In this document: positions 20,723-31,253 of the stretch, one piece after another
Position numbering within the stretch: position 1 is the first letter of the stretch
How the letters are laid out: each line of letters begins with the position of its first letter
Source of the DNA: Didymella arachidicola
Lineage: Eukaryota; Ascomycota; Dothideomycetes; Pleosporales; Didymellaceae
Reading direction: 5' to 3'
Assembly (NCBI GenBank): GCA_016630955.3
Contig: CM049992.1
Span: 1,116,001-1,180,000 of the forward strand
DNA: 64,000 nucleotides
The notes under the pieces: generated by a model
Database searches by the model: none
Seen by the model: the letters and a program-made list of their open reading frames with translations, nothing else
What the model was told of the DNA's origin: nothing
Program-made: the position numbers and the translations under genes

Positions 20723-22634
20723 CTACAGTGCGACCTCGACTATCGGACCATTGTAAGACTTCCTTCCTCGGACGAAGTACCAGACGATCGCGAATAGCAC
20801 CGTCCCACCAAAAGTCACTGAGCTGAAGTTCATAGACTTTGCATCCACGTGAACCGAGCCCGGCCAGAAAGAGAAGAACCACAGTACGAGCAGGTAGCTG
20901 CAAGCAAACAAGTTGTTCGCCGTGCCAAACGCGCCAGGAACCTTCCATGGGCCCCATTACAAGGACTCCGGGCCGACCATTGCAGCGCGCGAATTGTACG
21001 AGTTTATACCTTGGAAGCGTCGCCAGAGAAGGAGGGAACAGACAATAAAGTACGAAGCGTAAAGCCCGCCGATGCTGAGGTTAACAATGTTGGAGAATGC
21101 AACAGACGATCCGAGGTTGATGAATGATAGGAGCACCGAGATGACGGCGGTGATTACAATGGTGTTGACGGGAATTCGAGTCCGGGGGTGGAGCTTCAGA
21201 CGTTAGTCAGCCTCGCAAAATCGGTCTTGACGCAGCACGTACCTTCGTGACCTGATCCGAGTATGGCACAGCCTTGTCTCTCGCAAAAGACCACAATTGC
21301 CGAGATGTTGCGGCCATGAGACCCACGAGACAGCAAACACCCAAAACCCACATGATCATGGCCATAGTTGCTGCACCCCCGGGCGACCCAGTACCTTTCA
21401 GAAACACGTACAAATACGCGTATCCCAGCGTTGCAGACTGCTCAACCACCTCGTCTAGGTCACCGAGGCAGAAGAGGTATGCGATTAACATCGCCAGGCC
21501 CAGTGCACCATTCAGCAACACGCTGATTTGAATGGCTCTTGGGACCACTTTCGTTGCATTTTTGACTTCTTCGGCCATCTGGAAATTTTCAGCAAAATAT
21601 CAGCACAGTTTATGCAGTCTACTCACATGTACACACGAGTCAACACCTTGATACATTAGCGAAGGGCCCCGAGACTAGACTGCAGTAGGAGATTTCTTAC
21701 CGACAAGGGCGAAAACCGAAGACGGGAGGCCGACCATGAATGATAGACCCTGAGTTGGCCTGTAGTTTGGGAGTCAGAAGTCAGGACTTGTCTCTCATAT
21801 AGTATTAACGCGGAATCTTACCAGCCTCCAGAGTTGACAAATGTCGTGAAGATTGAGGTATCGTTGTGATCTGAGAGGTACACCAGTGGAATCATGATCG
21901 CGAAAAACCCAAGGATATGAAGAATCAGGATGAGTCCCTCAAAATGTGCTAGAGTTTTGCTGCCAACAGTGTTGATGGCAACAGCGAATGCGAGTACCGC
22001 CCATCCTAGGAGCATTGCCTGGTATGGTTTTGGGACGTAATTTGTGTCCAACATAAGGATGGTACTCTGTAAAATCGTTCCGGCAAGATAGGCTGATGAG
22101 GCAGTCGTTGCTTGCCAGCCTATCAACGTGACCCATCCTGTGATGAAGCTCAAGAATTTGCTGTACGACTTCGGGGCTAGCATGGCAACCCAGCTGCATA
22201 TAGCTTAGTAGTTCACATCGAGGAATGGGACCAGAATGTCGTACTGATACTGACCACCGGCTGTAGGGGCCATAGAAGATAGCTCTGACAAGACGGTGTA
22301 TGTTGAGATAGACCCGATCCAGATGAGTATGTAACCCCAAAAGACGCCTGCAGGGCCGCCATTCAACAGACTCGGGGTCGATACTCTATTATCAAGTGAG
22401 CAATAGTAATTTGTGCACTCTGGGCGTGCAAACCACTCACTGGAGAATGCCCTCCCAAGTGACTAAAACCGTGCAAGAGAAACCGAGAATTTGCATGAAG
22501 CCAAAGTTGCGTTTCAGCGCCGGCTTCTTGCCGAGACGCATTAGATCTCTCTCATCTCGACTGTAATCTTCGTTACCAGCTTCCTCGATCGCAGAGTTGA
22601 CAGCTTCGGCCTTCGATCGACTTTCGAATTCCAT
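20723..22634 (-). pseudogene. APC-family amino acid/choline permease, one nonsense codon
   Basis: Plasma-membrane transporter of the fungal amino-acid/GABA/choline permease group. Seven exons (22634-22441, 22385-22245, 22193-21822, 21759-21701, 21646-21627, 21578-21243, 21193-20723) join to 531 codons, the normal family length, with every junction in frame. Diagnostic blocks include FGFMQILGFSCTVLVTWEG, SSMAPTAGGQYHWVAMLAP, SFITGWVTLIGWQATTAS, and the C-terminal TANNLFACSYL, MNFSSVTFGG and VRGRKSYNGPIVE. Exon 5 is only 20 nt. A TAA at 20957-20959 falls just before WGPWKVPG in the last exon; CAA to TAA is the simplest origin. The premature stop would remove the last two helices (452 residues left). 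Everything else is intact, so loss is probably recent; it could also be a sequencing error. Confidence 0.82.
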
Positions 22635-23668
22635 GGTGGCAATCTCGCTGTGTGTGAACGTCAGTTCCCCTTTGCAGACTTTGCGATGTTGCTACTTATA
22701 AGCCAGCGCGGTCGATATGAGGGGCTTTAGCGACCATGTAGTGCATGGCTCGGTAAGGTGAGTAGCCTGCATATGGTCCGACTGCGCCGCTACATACTAA
22801 GCGTTTTCGGGCAGGCCTTATCTCAATTTTGCAACACGGCATATCTACACCTGTTAGGGTCATCGAACAAGAGAACTATGGTCACTGCTCTTTCAAGTAA
22901 TCCTCGTCTGACAGCATTACATCTCCACTCGCTCATGTAGAACTGAGAGAAGGACCACAGGTTCCAACTTGGGGTGAAGTGTTCCACAGTCTGACGCCGC
23001 ATGTCAACTCACAAATATCAGACGGTCCGAACTCTGTGATGGCGAGATTTGACGATCTTTACCCAATTCAAGATAAATCCATTTGAGCCGTGCGGGCCGG
23101 GGCGCTAATGCACCATGCCGTGCGTGCCTTCGCGTCGAATAGACGGTCACACCAACTGCCGGTTAGACTGACTCCTTCGCGTTCCTTCAGGGCTCCATTT
23201 CGTCTCCACCCCCGGCGACAGACCTGCGGCTTGTTCTCCAGATCACTCTTACTCGTGGAAGGAATGATGTTTAAATGAGCTAAGCTAGGGTAGTCGTAAG
23301 CCTCGTAACCGCCCGAGCGGTGGATTGGTATTGCAGGGCAGGCTTTGCAGCACGATAATTTAGCGAGGCATCTCTGCGGCAAAGATGAAGTTGGTGGTCC
23401 TACTCTAGCCTACGGACCAGTTATGTACACAATCAGCACGATGTCCCATGCCCTTCCCGCGTTGCCGACCCACGGCAGTGGTTCACGACAGCGGCGGGCG
23501 TATCAAGGTCTCTGGAATTAAGCCGAAGCACAATTATATTGCAACTGCGCGCATATAGGAGGTGAGCTCCATTACGTGGACCTATGGTACTTAGCCTTAT
23601 TTGCTCCGCGCGGGTAAACATTCAGACATTGCGAAGTGTTCATCTCTATGCTAACTCATCGCGTTCCC
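22635..23668. other. Intergenic between divergent genes
   Basis: About 1 kb between the permease pseudogene (minus) and the rhodopsin-like gene (plus). It presumably holds both promoters. No domain-bearing frame or named element was seen. Confidence 0.5.
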
Positions 23669-24921
23669 ATGGACACTGGCAAGCGGCCTGCGTTCGATGA
23701 TGACCATGCTGCACCGCTCATACAGATCCTTACCTGGTTATTTCTTGCATTCTCATCTTTGTCCATCCTTGCGCATTTTGCAACCAAGAAGGCGATGTCC
23801 CGACCTACGACGAAAGGCGACTTGATATTGCTGGCCGCACTGGTGAGTGCGAGCTCAAGGTGGCATGCAGAGATGACTGATCGTTTAAACTGCAGTTTCT
23901 GAGCGCAGGGCAAGCCGTTGCCTTCCTCAGTCCCGCTGGCCAGGTAATCGGTAACACTCAAGCGGAGGTGTCGGATGCAACGATTATGCAGGCCTGGAAG
24001 GTTATTAGAGCGCTCATACCTCATAGCCGCGATCACTGAATGATACAGGCGTTATACAGTGGCGAGATTCTCTCCGTACTTACGCTCGTCGCCGCGAAAG
24101 GGTTCTTGCTCGTTCCTTTTACAACAGTCACACCTGTAGAAATGCATCGGAGAATGATGCATGCTACATGTGCAGTTACGGTGGCATGGGGGCTCAGCAC
24201 AGTCTTCCTCATCGCGTTCCAATGCCCATCGCCACAACGCTGGGACATTACCAATCCAGGGTGCTCAGACATTGTAGGAGACTCACTTCAATCATCTCAA
24301 TCTCCTTTTCTGACGACGTCCAGCGCGCCATCCGATCGTACAACGCATCGATGAACATCATCACTGATCTTGCACTCGCTACGATAACCACGCTCATGGT
24401 TTTGCCACTACAAATGACATCAGAGAGACGCACCACGCTTCTGCTCGGGTTTTGGTGTCGGATCATGTAAGCAGACATTTCACAGCCATTCTGAAGTTGC
24501 TGAAGTGTCGTACAGCGTAGTTATAGCCTCCGCCGTACAGATCTATTACATCCAAGCCCTCACCTCGTATGCGGATCTACTCAACTCCATCTGGCGTGTC
24601 GTCATCTGCGGACAGGTAGTTCAAGTCACCAGCATTATGACAGCTACTGTCCCGTTCCTCAAACCTTTTCTTACAAGCCTCGAGTCAGGTTTTCTCGGTG
24701 CGAATACTGCTTCTCTTACGGCAAGATCCGAAAATGCAACTGGAACGACTGGGCATTTCTTGAGTTACGTGAGGCTCGGAAGTTCACGAAGTCCTAGTTT
24801 ACTTCAGAGGCATGATAAGCAAGGGGACATCTGGGTTAGGATGGACTATATCGTGCAGAGAGAGTCAACGCTAGGGGTATCTCAACTAGGGGAAGCAGAG
24901 AACTCAGTTGGTTATTCTTGA
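23669..24921 (+). CDS. Rhodopsin-like fungal seven-helix integral membrane protein
   Basis: Five exons (23669-23842, 23896-24000, 24049-24273, 24324-24466, 24516-24921) give 350 residues, fully in frame. Helices are seen at IQILTWLFLAFSSLSILAHF, then LILLAALFLSAGQAVAF, ILSVLTLVAAKGFLLVPFTT, HATCAVTVAWGLSTVFLIAF, MNIITDLALATITTLMVLPL, VVIASAVQIYYIQALTSY and WRVVICGQVVQVTSIMTATV. The layout, with CSD before helix 5 and NIITDLAL in it, is that of the large fungal 'rhodopsin domain' (DUF-type, non-retinal) membrane family seen in PTH11-like receptors. Role and ligand are unknown. Intron 2 has an odd donor (GTTATT at 24001) but is needed for frame. An upstream ATG at 23636 is possible; 23669 has the better context (CCCATGG). 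Confidence 0.8.
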
Positions 24922-26927
24922 GGAGCCTGCGATTCCAAATTATGTCATCTATTTCTTTGGTCTGCTATATATTAGGTACCATCCGAGTTGTTCGAAACAC
25001 GAGTGCCGTCGCTATTGATATGCGAAACGACGTATGAGCGGTTGGACCAATTCAAAAGCCAGTATCAAAGATGGTGCCCACACGCTCTCGCGACTCTCGA
25101 CAGAGAAGTCATACTCCTCTGTCTTCCAAGCTCTGATTGGCTGACGGTAGAATGTTGACACATTAATTCATCTCAGTACGCTCGCGTTGCTGCGCCGTAC
25201 TGCCCACCATTCCACACGGCCTAATTCTTATCAGACCACCTGCTTGTGACCATCGATCTGCGTGTCTCCGTCTTGCCTCAGTTTCCTGCCATGGCTAATT
25301 CCCCACGTCTGTTGTACTCTTTTCTCGTATTCTCAGGAACCTTGAGATCTCACCACCTGTCCCATTACTAGGAAAGCGCAATCCGTGTCGATTTGTACGA
25401 CTGTATCCTCAGTCGTTGTACTTTCGAGCTAGGCGCGCATTGGAAGACCTCTTCTTGAACACAAGTCTGACAACGTGATCACCCCGGGAGGCAGCGTCCA
25501 AGCCTAGCACGAGGGCACACGTTCAGCTACACCAGCGCGAGATTGCTCATCTAGTCATGACAGGCATGACTGCCAACACATGTCTCGAATTTACTACAGG
25601 ATATGCATGTGAGCTGTGAGTTTTTCCCTCGTCTAACAAGACTTTGTATCGCGCCTAGAATGCTGACTTTGCTTGCGCTAGTGGATACCATGTAACTTTA
25701 TTGTAAGTCCACCTGATTATCTCCAACGAAGCAGCGCAAAATGGGTTGACATCTGGCTTCCTTATAGAACCGACGCGACAGCCGATTTCTCTATCGCTCA
25801 CAAGGACGCAGCGACCAATCTGATCTGGTCTATCATAGCAGATCAAGTGAAGACAGTCAATGAATGGACGGCGATAGTAGAGGAAGGAGCACGTGTACCG
25901 AAGTAGAACCAATTATTGCAAAGTCTGTTCTGACGTAAAGAACAATGAGAAGATAAGGGTATCTTGACCTTATGTAAGTTGGCCGCAGTTTCTACAGTAG
26001 ATATTGCGTCACTCGTACTAGTAACGTCGTACATAAAGCAGCCTCTTGCGTACCAAAGCCAGGCCTACTCTTTAGGACACCCGATCTGCAGCTTTGAGAG
26101 TGATTCCAACTCCAAACCGACAGAAAGTGGAAATCTGCGTTGGACCACGCGACGACTCCCACGTCGACCAGAAGGCGCATATTATCCAGAAGGCGAATGA
26201 TGTTCACTATGTCTACGAAGATGTGAAGGCATCGCGAGATGCAATTGAAATTACCTGGATGTTTGCGGCTCTCTTAATACACTCGAGATCTTACTCCGCT
26301 GAGAGGGCTCACACTGAGCTCGAGTCCGCGGTCCGGGCGCATCAGCAAGCTTTACAGTCCCCTACCACAGGCATTTGACTGTAGTAGGAAAAGTTATTGC
26401 TGCACACGGTGGACTTACTCGATAGTTTGAAAGTCCTCTCTTGTATATTACCATCATAGCATGCGAGTTGCAAATAAGTCTTTTTTAGTTTCGCGCAAAT
26501 CCGGGAAATATGCCCTTTGGAGTCTTCGTGGAAAGAATAGTAGAGTCTATCTTCGAGATGCCTTAACGTGATCAGCAGCCCAAATATTGATGCTGTAGGA
26601 AACGTAATGCTTTCGTTGCAAAAGGAATAGTAATCTCGGGGCGGACGGATCGTCCTGCGCGAATCGGCGATTCTGCTCGGATGAATCATTCGACCGAGAA
26701 GGCGATCTACGTCGCGTCCAAATAACCATTATGCATGGACGCATGAAGTGCAACGTGTAAATTTTTATGATCCCCATTCAGTCCCTGATCTTTCCATGGC
26801 TCAATCGCGTTTCGTTCGCAGTACAAAGATCAGCATTTCAATACACCTTGCGAGCATCACTTGAACGGTTGATCTGACATCAGGTAATGGTTGCAGTTGT
26901 TTCCTAGAACGGCTCCAGGCTGGCAGA
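24922..26927. other. Intergenic, nothing recognised
   Basis: About 2 kb. Several short frames occur (for example 26094-26378), none with a recognisable domain or splice pattern. Confidence 0.5.
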
Positions 26928-27109
26928 TCAAAAGGTCTTGACCATCAACAACCTTGAATACACCGCACCTGCCGTTATACCGGACATGATCCATCTCGAC
27001 TCATTTGAGAACGTCAACTCGCATGCTTTGGTAGGGAAATGCTTCTTGAAATTGAAGTTCGTGAATGAATCATCATTCATCGGCAGCTGGCAAACCTTCT
27101 GAGTAACCT

Positions 27110-27479
27110 GACTTAGACATTGCCTAGCTCTTCCTTCGACAGCAGCGATCGTAATCTGACTCAGGGTCGAGGTATTGTACATAAGTGCAGCGAAATTGTC
27201 CACGGCTTTGTCTGGATTTTCACTGAGTATTTCCAGGGTGGAATTCTCACTATAGTGGGCACGAAAAAAGGAAGGCTTACCGACAAAAAAGATCGCGGAG
27301 TCCAGATGATTCAAGAAAAATCCAAGGACATCGCTCTTGAAGATGACCGCTCTTGTCTCATTGTCACTCCCAAGCCTCTGGACAAGATCCGTGAGCCCAG
27401 ACTGAACATCTGAACTCCAGGTATTGATGGTAGAATCGGGGTTATTTATTCGTAACTTCCAGGATGCTGTTATTCGCAC
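27110..27479 (-). pseudogene. Enoyl-CoA hydratase/isomerase, N-terminal half (displaced, inverted)
   Basis: The minus-strand reading from 27479 shows the N-terminal half of a crotonase fold: SWKLRINNPDSTINTWSSDV, RAVIFKSDVLGFFLNHLD, then LSQITIAAVEGRAR. This matches the family pattern of a P..N start, a VVF.S...FF..H.D block and the IAAV.GRA turn that shapes the oxyanion hole. After GRAR the similarity stops, though the frame stays open to 26928. No proper start codon or upstream exon is evident. The missing second half is found at 29460-29960 on the opposite strand. The gene is therefore broken by a rearrangement and not functional. Confidence 0.72.
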
Positions 27480-29459
27480 TCGTTCTCAGGGCCCTTTACT
27501 GGGGAAGGTCTATTGCCAGAATCGATGGAGTAAGCAGGGTAGTCGCGTTAACTATGAGCCATTGGGAAACCATCTCGTTCAACACGACGGGTACGAATGT
27601 GGAATTCGTGAGGAAGATCAGTCGGAATGTGTCATATGCTATAATTACAAAAAACAATCTGAGCTGCTGGAGAAATCTACTACCCATGTTGTCTTGGGGC
27701 GGCCTAGCCTACCAAAAAGAATTCGCACGTACCTGTCGAATTTGTCGATCGTCCAAATTGCCACGAGATGCTTTGTAACAGGCCATGATTTGTTTTACAG
27801 GGATTTATTCAATCTCTCAGTATTTCATGGAAGGTAGCTAGTGAAGGTTCGCATGGCCTGTTTGCAATATCCAATGGCGTCCTCGATTGACCAATTGAGA
27901 CGATCGGAACACCGGTGCAATGCTAGAACACCCACCCTGCTGCTTGCTCAGTCAAGCATAGCCAATCACGCAGCCTCTATATGAATTGTTGTCGTCCGAC
28001 AATTCAGCTGTGCGGACGGCATCAGGCGGAGGTAGAATGGCTTATTTTTATCCTAGTGCAGTGCACTAAGTTACCATCCTGGGCAAGTTTATGTTACGGA
28101 CAGTTACACCGCTCTAGGCCGCCGAACTTCGTAACAACTTCTTGTGCGACGGATGAACACATGCACCGCTCACCGGAAGTGAGGCAGCCTTCCACACATA
28201 ATGCAATGCATCTTTCGGACCTCCCATGATCTGTTCGAGTTCTTGCGGGCACGCCTCTAGAGCTCTGACCTCGTAAGCATCATAGCACTCAAAGTTGTAT
28301 AACCTGAAACCGGTCTCCAAAGATCCAAGCCTTAATAAGTCCTGAAAACGGGCTGGAGGAATGCATTCATCCTGCTTCGGACCTAGAAGAACGACAGACA
28401 TGTTCACTTGCGGGGCTGAACATTGCAAACACAAGTGCGGTGGACGGTGTTATTGGCCACAATGTATGATGTTAACTCAACTGTGTATCAAATACATCAA
28501 TTATACTGAGTAGAAGATCATCTGTTGCAGCAACAATTCTCGCTGACTTTAATTGGACTGGAAGAGCCAATACTGGTCCTAACAAGGAGGCATCTAGAAA
28601 ACGAGCCCATTGGGTTGCTTAGATGAAAGCCGGGGATGTTGACGTTTCTGGAAGCATAGGAAAGTCGTCTCGTGGTATGAATGCTATCCTTGGGATGAAA
28701 AACCTTGTATCAATCGTGAGGATAGGTGCTCGAAATGCTAACGATTTGATTAATGACTGTGGGTTTGGACGAACGAAACGGTTGATTGGTGCAGCTGCTG
28801 CGAAATCTCTAGTCTCGAACTATGTATCCTTAGGCGGCTCACGATTTGAAGAAGAACAGTCTTTGTTAACTAAGAATCATTGTCAGCAACTAGAAGGCTC
28901 GTTACCATACAATCAAGAACCAGCCTGACGGAGCGTTTGAGGTCGATGTGCCAACGAGCGGCAACGAAAAATCCCTAGCTGTAAATCTGAATAATGATAA
29001 TGGTAAGTTAGGAACATAATAAAATCCTTCTCTAGTCTGCTGATTTTCACACTTATATTAACCATGAATCCTCTAAAGATCGACACGGGTGCTTGTTTGA
29101 TCGAAGTGAGCCCGAGATAGGCAGAATAAAATGGTAAGAGATTTGGGGCAGCATAGCTAAATCCAAGCGTAAATGCGAGTTCGTCAATCTTGAGGTACTC
29201 AAAGATGCTACGGGGCCTATTGGAAGAGAGATCTCAAACCATGCCTCCAATAATGCTTTGCGAAAACTTGAATCAGTGCATGAACGACTTTGCACATAGA
29301 GGGAACAGTTCAATTGGAGTGTATCTTGAGAAACACAGATGCGTAAGCAGGGACGAGGTCTCGGAAACCTTATTCGAAGATACAAGACTGGTCAAGAGTC
29401 CTTCACAGTAGTTTGTTATCGGCTGAGCAAACTCAATTTTGATTCGCGGTCCAATCTGA
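27480..29459. other. Segment between the two crotonase halves, nothing recognised
   Basis: About 2 kb separating the two inverted halves. It holds only short frames (for example 28114-28434 minus, 28623-28928 plus) without recognisable domains. No transposon ends were found by eye at its borders. Confidence 0.45.
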
Positions 29460-29960
29460 CCTCGTGCTGCCGGAAATGAATTGCTTATGGCAATGGACAT
29501 GCGACCACGAAGGACGTCTTCCTTGGCCAGATAGGTAATGCTTTCGGCACTTTTCCTGGCGGTGGAGGAAGTCAACGACTCCACAGATTGATCGGGAAAG
29601 GCCTGGCAATGGAGTACATTATGACTTCGAAAGACATCACTGCGAAAGAGGCGGAAAGAATCGGTTGGATCAACAAAGCATTCGACTCGTCCAAGGATAT
29701 GTATGCACACATTGGGGAAATCACTAAGCGGCTGACTCTATTCCCAGGAGATGGTATTGTTGCGGCAAAGAAAGCAATTAATCTCCGCGCCCAACCCAAT
29801 TCGTGCCGATTTTCGGAACGATGTTGATCTCTTCAACCGAATCCTGGTTACACAGAACTTCACATCGGTTTTTTCGAGATACTTTGAACTCAGCAACAAC
29901 GGTAGTTTGAGTGAATTGGAGCTTAATTTCGGCCGAGATGCCACCCTTCTGTACGAATAA
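29460..29960 (+). pseudogene. Enoyl-CoA hydratase/isomerase, C-terminal half, two frameshifts
   Basis: Plus-strand sequence continues the crotonase family from where the 27 kb fragment ends: PRAAGNELLMAMDMR, then (after a frameshift near 29503) VFLGQIGNAFGTFPGGGGSQ, RLHRLIGKGLAMEY and KEAERIGWINKAFDSS, then (after a second shift near 29780) LISAPNPIRADFRNDVDLFN to a stop at 29958. The PGGGG turn and the RIGWIN block are typical of the C-terminal half. It lacks a start and is shifted twice, so it is dead. Together with the minus-strand half it accounts for nearly one whole gene. Confidence 0.78.
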
Positions 29961-31253
29961 GGTGGTTTTGCACGGGCTTTGGCCTTCTCGTAGGACTTTT
30001 GAAGTTTTCGATTGGTCTTGTGCCTTGCACAGCGACACAACAGGTGAAGGATACGCCAGCAATCTGTCGACTTCAAATCATAGAGTACGCCTATCCTGCA
30101 TACGATATTTGCCTCCGACAGGTCATATAGCTCAGTATATGCACGATACCAATTGCGTTTCTACCTACATATGGTTTACAAAGTTTCCAAACTCTATTCT
30201 AATTATAGTAGCGATACACAATATCAAGATTGTCTAAATACTCTTAGCCGACGCTTTGCCAGAGGGTCTGAAACTAAGTTCGCTACTACGCAACATTGCT
30301 GAGAGATTCCTTCAGGCAACTAAGTAGCTAGGTACCTAGGTATTACAAGAAACATTGAAGGTCTACGCATACGTAGCCTGTTGCCTTCTAGTAGTGATAT
30401 TCATGTGCAACCTACTGTGATTCCGGATTACGATATTTTTCAGTGCCCACTATCGCGGCTTGGCGTGCGAAGATATACGGCCCGGGGCCCTTTCAGATGC
30501 GGTGAGAAGATAGTGATATTCCCTTTCCACTCGCCCCATGTGATCGACGCTATCTTGAGGTGGTAAGACAGTCTCAGCTGTCAAGTCTTGTGCCAGCTGT
30601 GCCGCTGTCTACTAAGAAAATTGAGGAGATCCTGCGGTACGATTGAGCAACATCGATCAATGAGTCCCAGATGCTGTTGGGCGAGCAATCTTCAGACTTT
30701 CGCGCATCCACCAGCTTGTACTAAACATATTTACCGACCGTTCGGCTAATTCTATGTGAAGCTTTGAAAGAACTGTCCTCACCTTGCCTCTCGCGAACAG
30801 AGCTCCGTTAGCAAAGTAAGTCTAGACTCGATACGCCCAAAGCAGATCCAAGTGTTAGATTCAATAGTTCTAGACGTCTGTCGATGAAGCCCTCGAAGTC
30901 TTGCGCTAATGGCAAGATGGATTTCTGACGTAACTTGGACCTTTTGGCCGACACTGCTGTATCGCGAATATTCTCGGGGTGTTAATGCTTAGCTCAACTT
31001 ATCGACTAGCCTCTAGAACACCCCTTGATATTAACCCTGATGCAGATGAAATTTGGGGCTGCAGCTATATATTCCTTAAAGTGTGAGGGTGAAGGATTGC
31101 TCACGGACCAGCTCGCTTATCTGCGATCGATCTAGACCTCCGCGATCCAGGGACCACTTGCGTCATAGATCGAGTCGCGAACGCGACGCGACAAGCAGCA
31201 GCTTATTTCCTCATCCTATATTGGTGGCGATATCCCAATGGTAACAAAGAGCT
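29961..31253. other. Intergenic, nothing recognised
   Basis: About 1.3 kb upstream of the photolyase gene with no supported frame. It should hold the photolyase promoter; no named element was identified. Confidence 0.5.

Noticed and set aside
26928..27109. The rest of the open minus-strand frame after the crotonase N-terminal half as part of that gene
   Set aside because: Similarity stops at the GRAR turn; the following residues do not resemble the family and the true continuation is at 29460 on the other strand.
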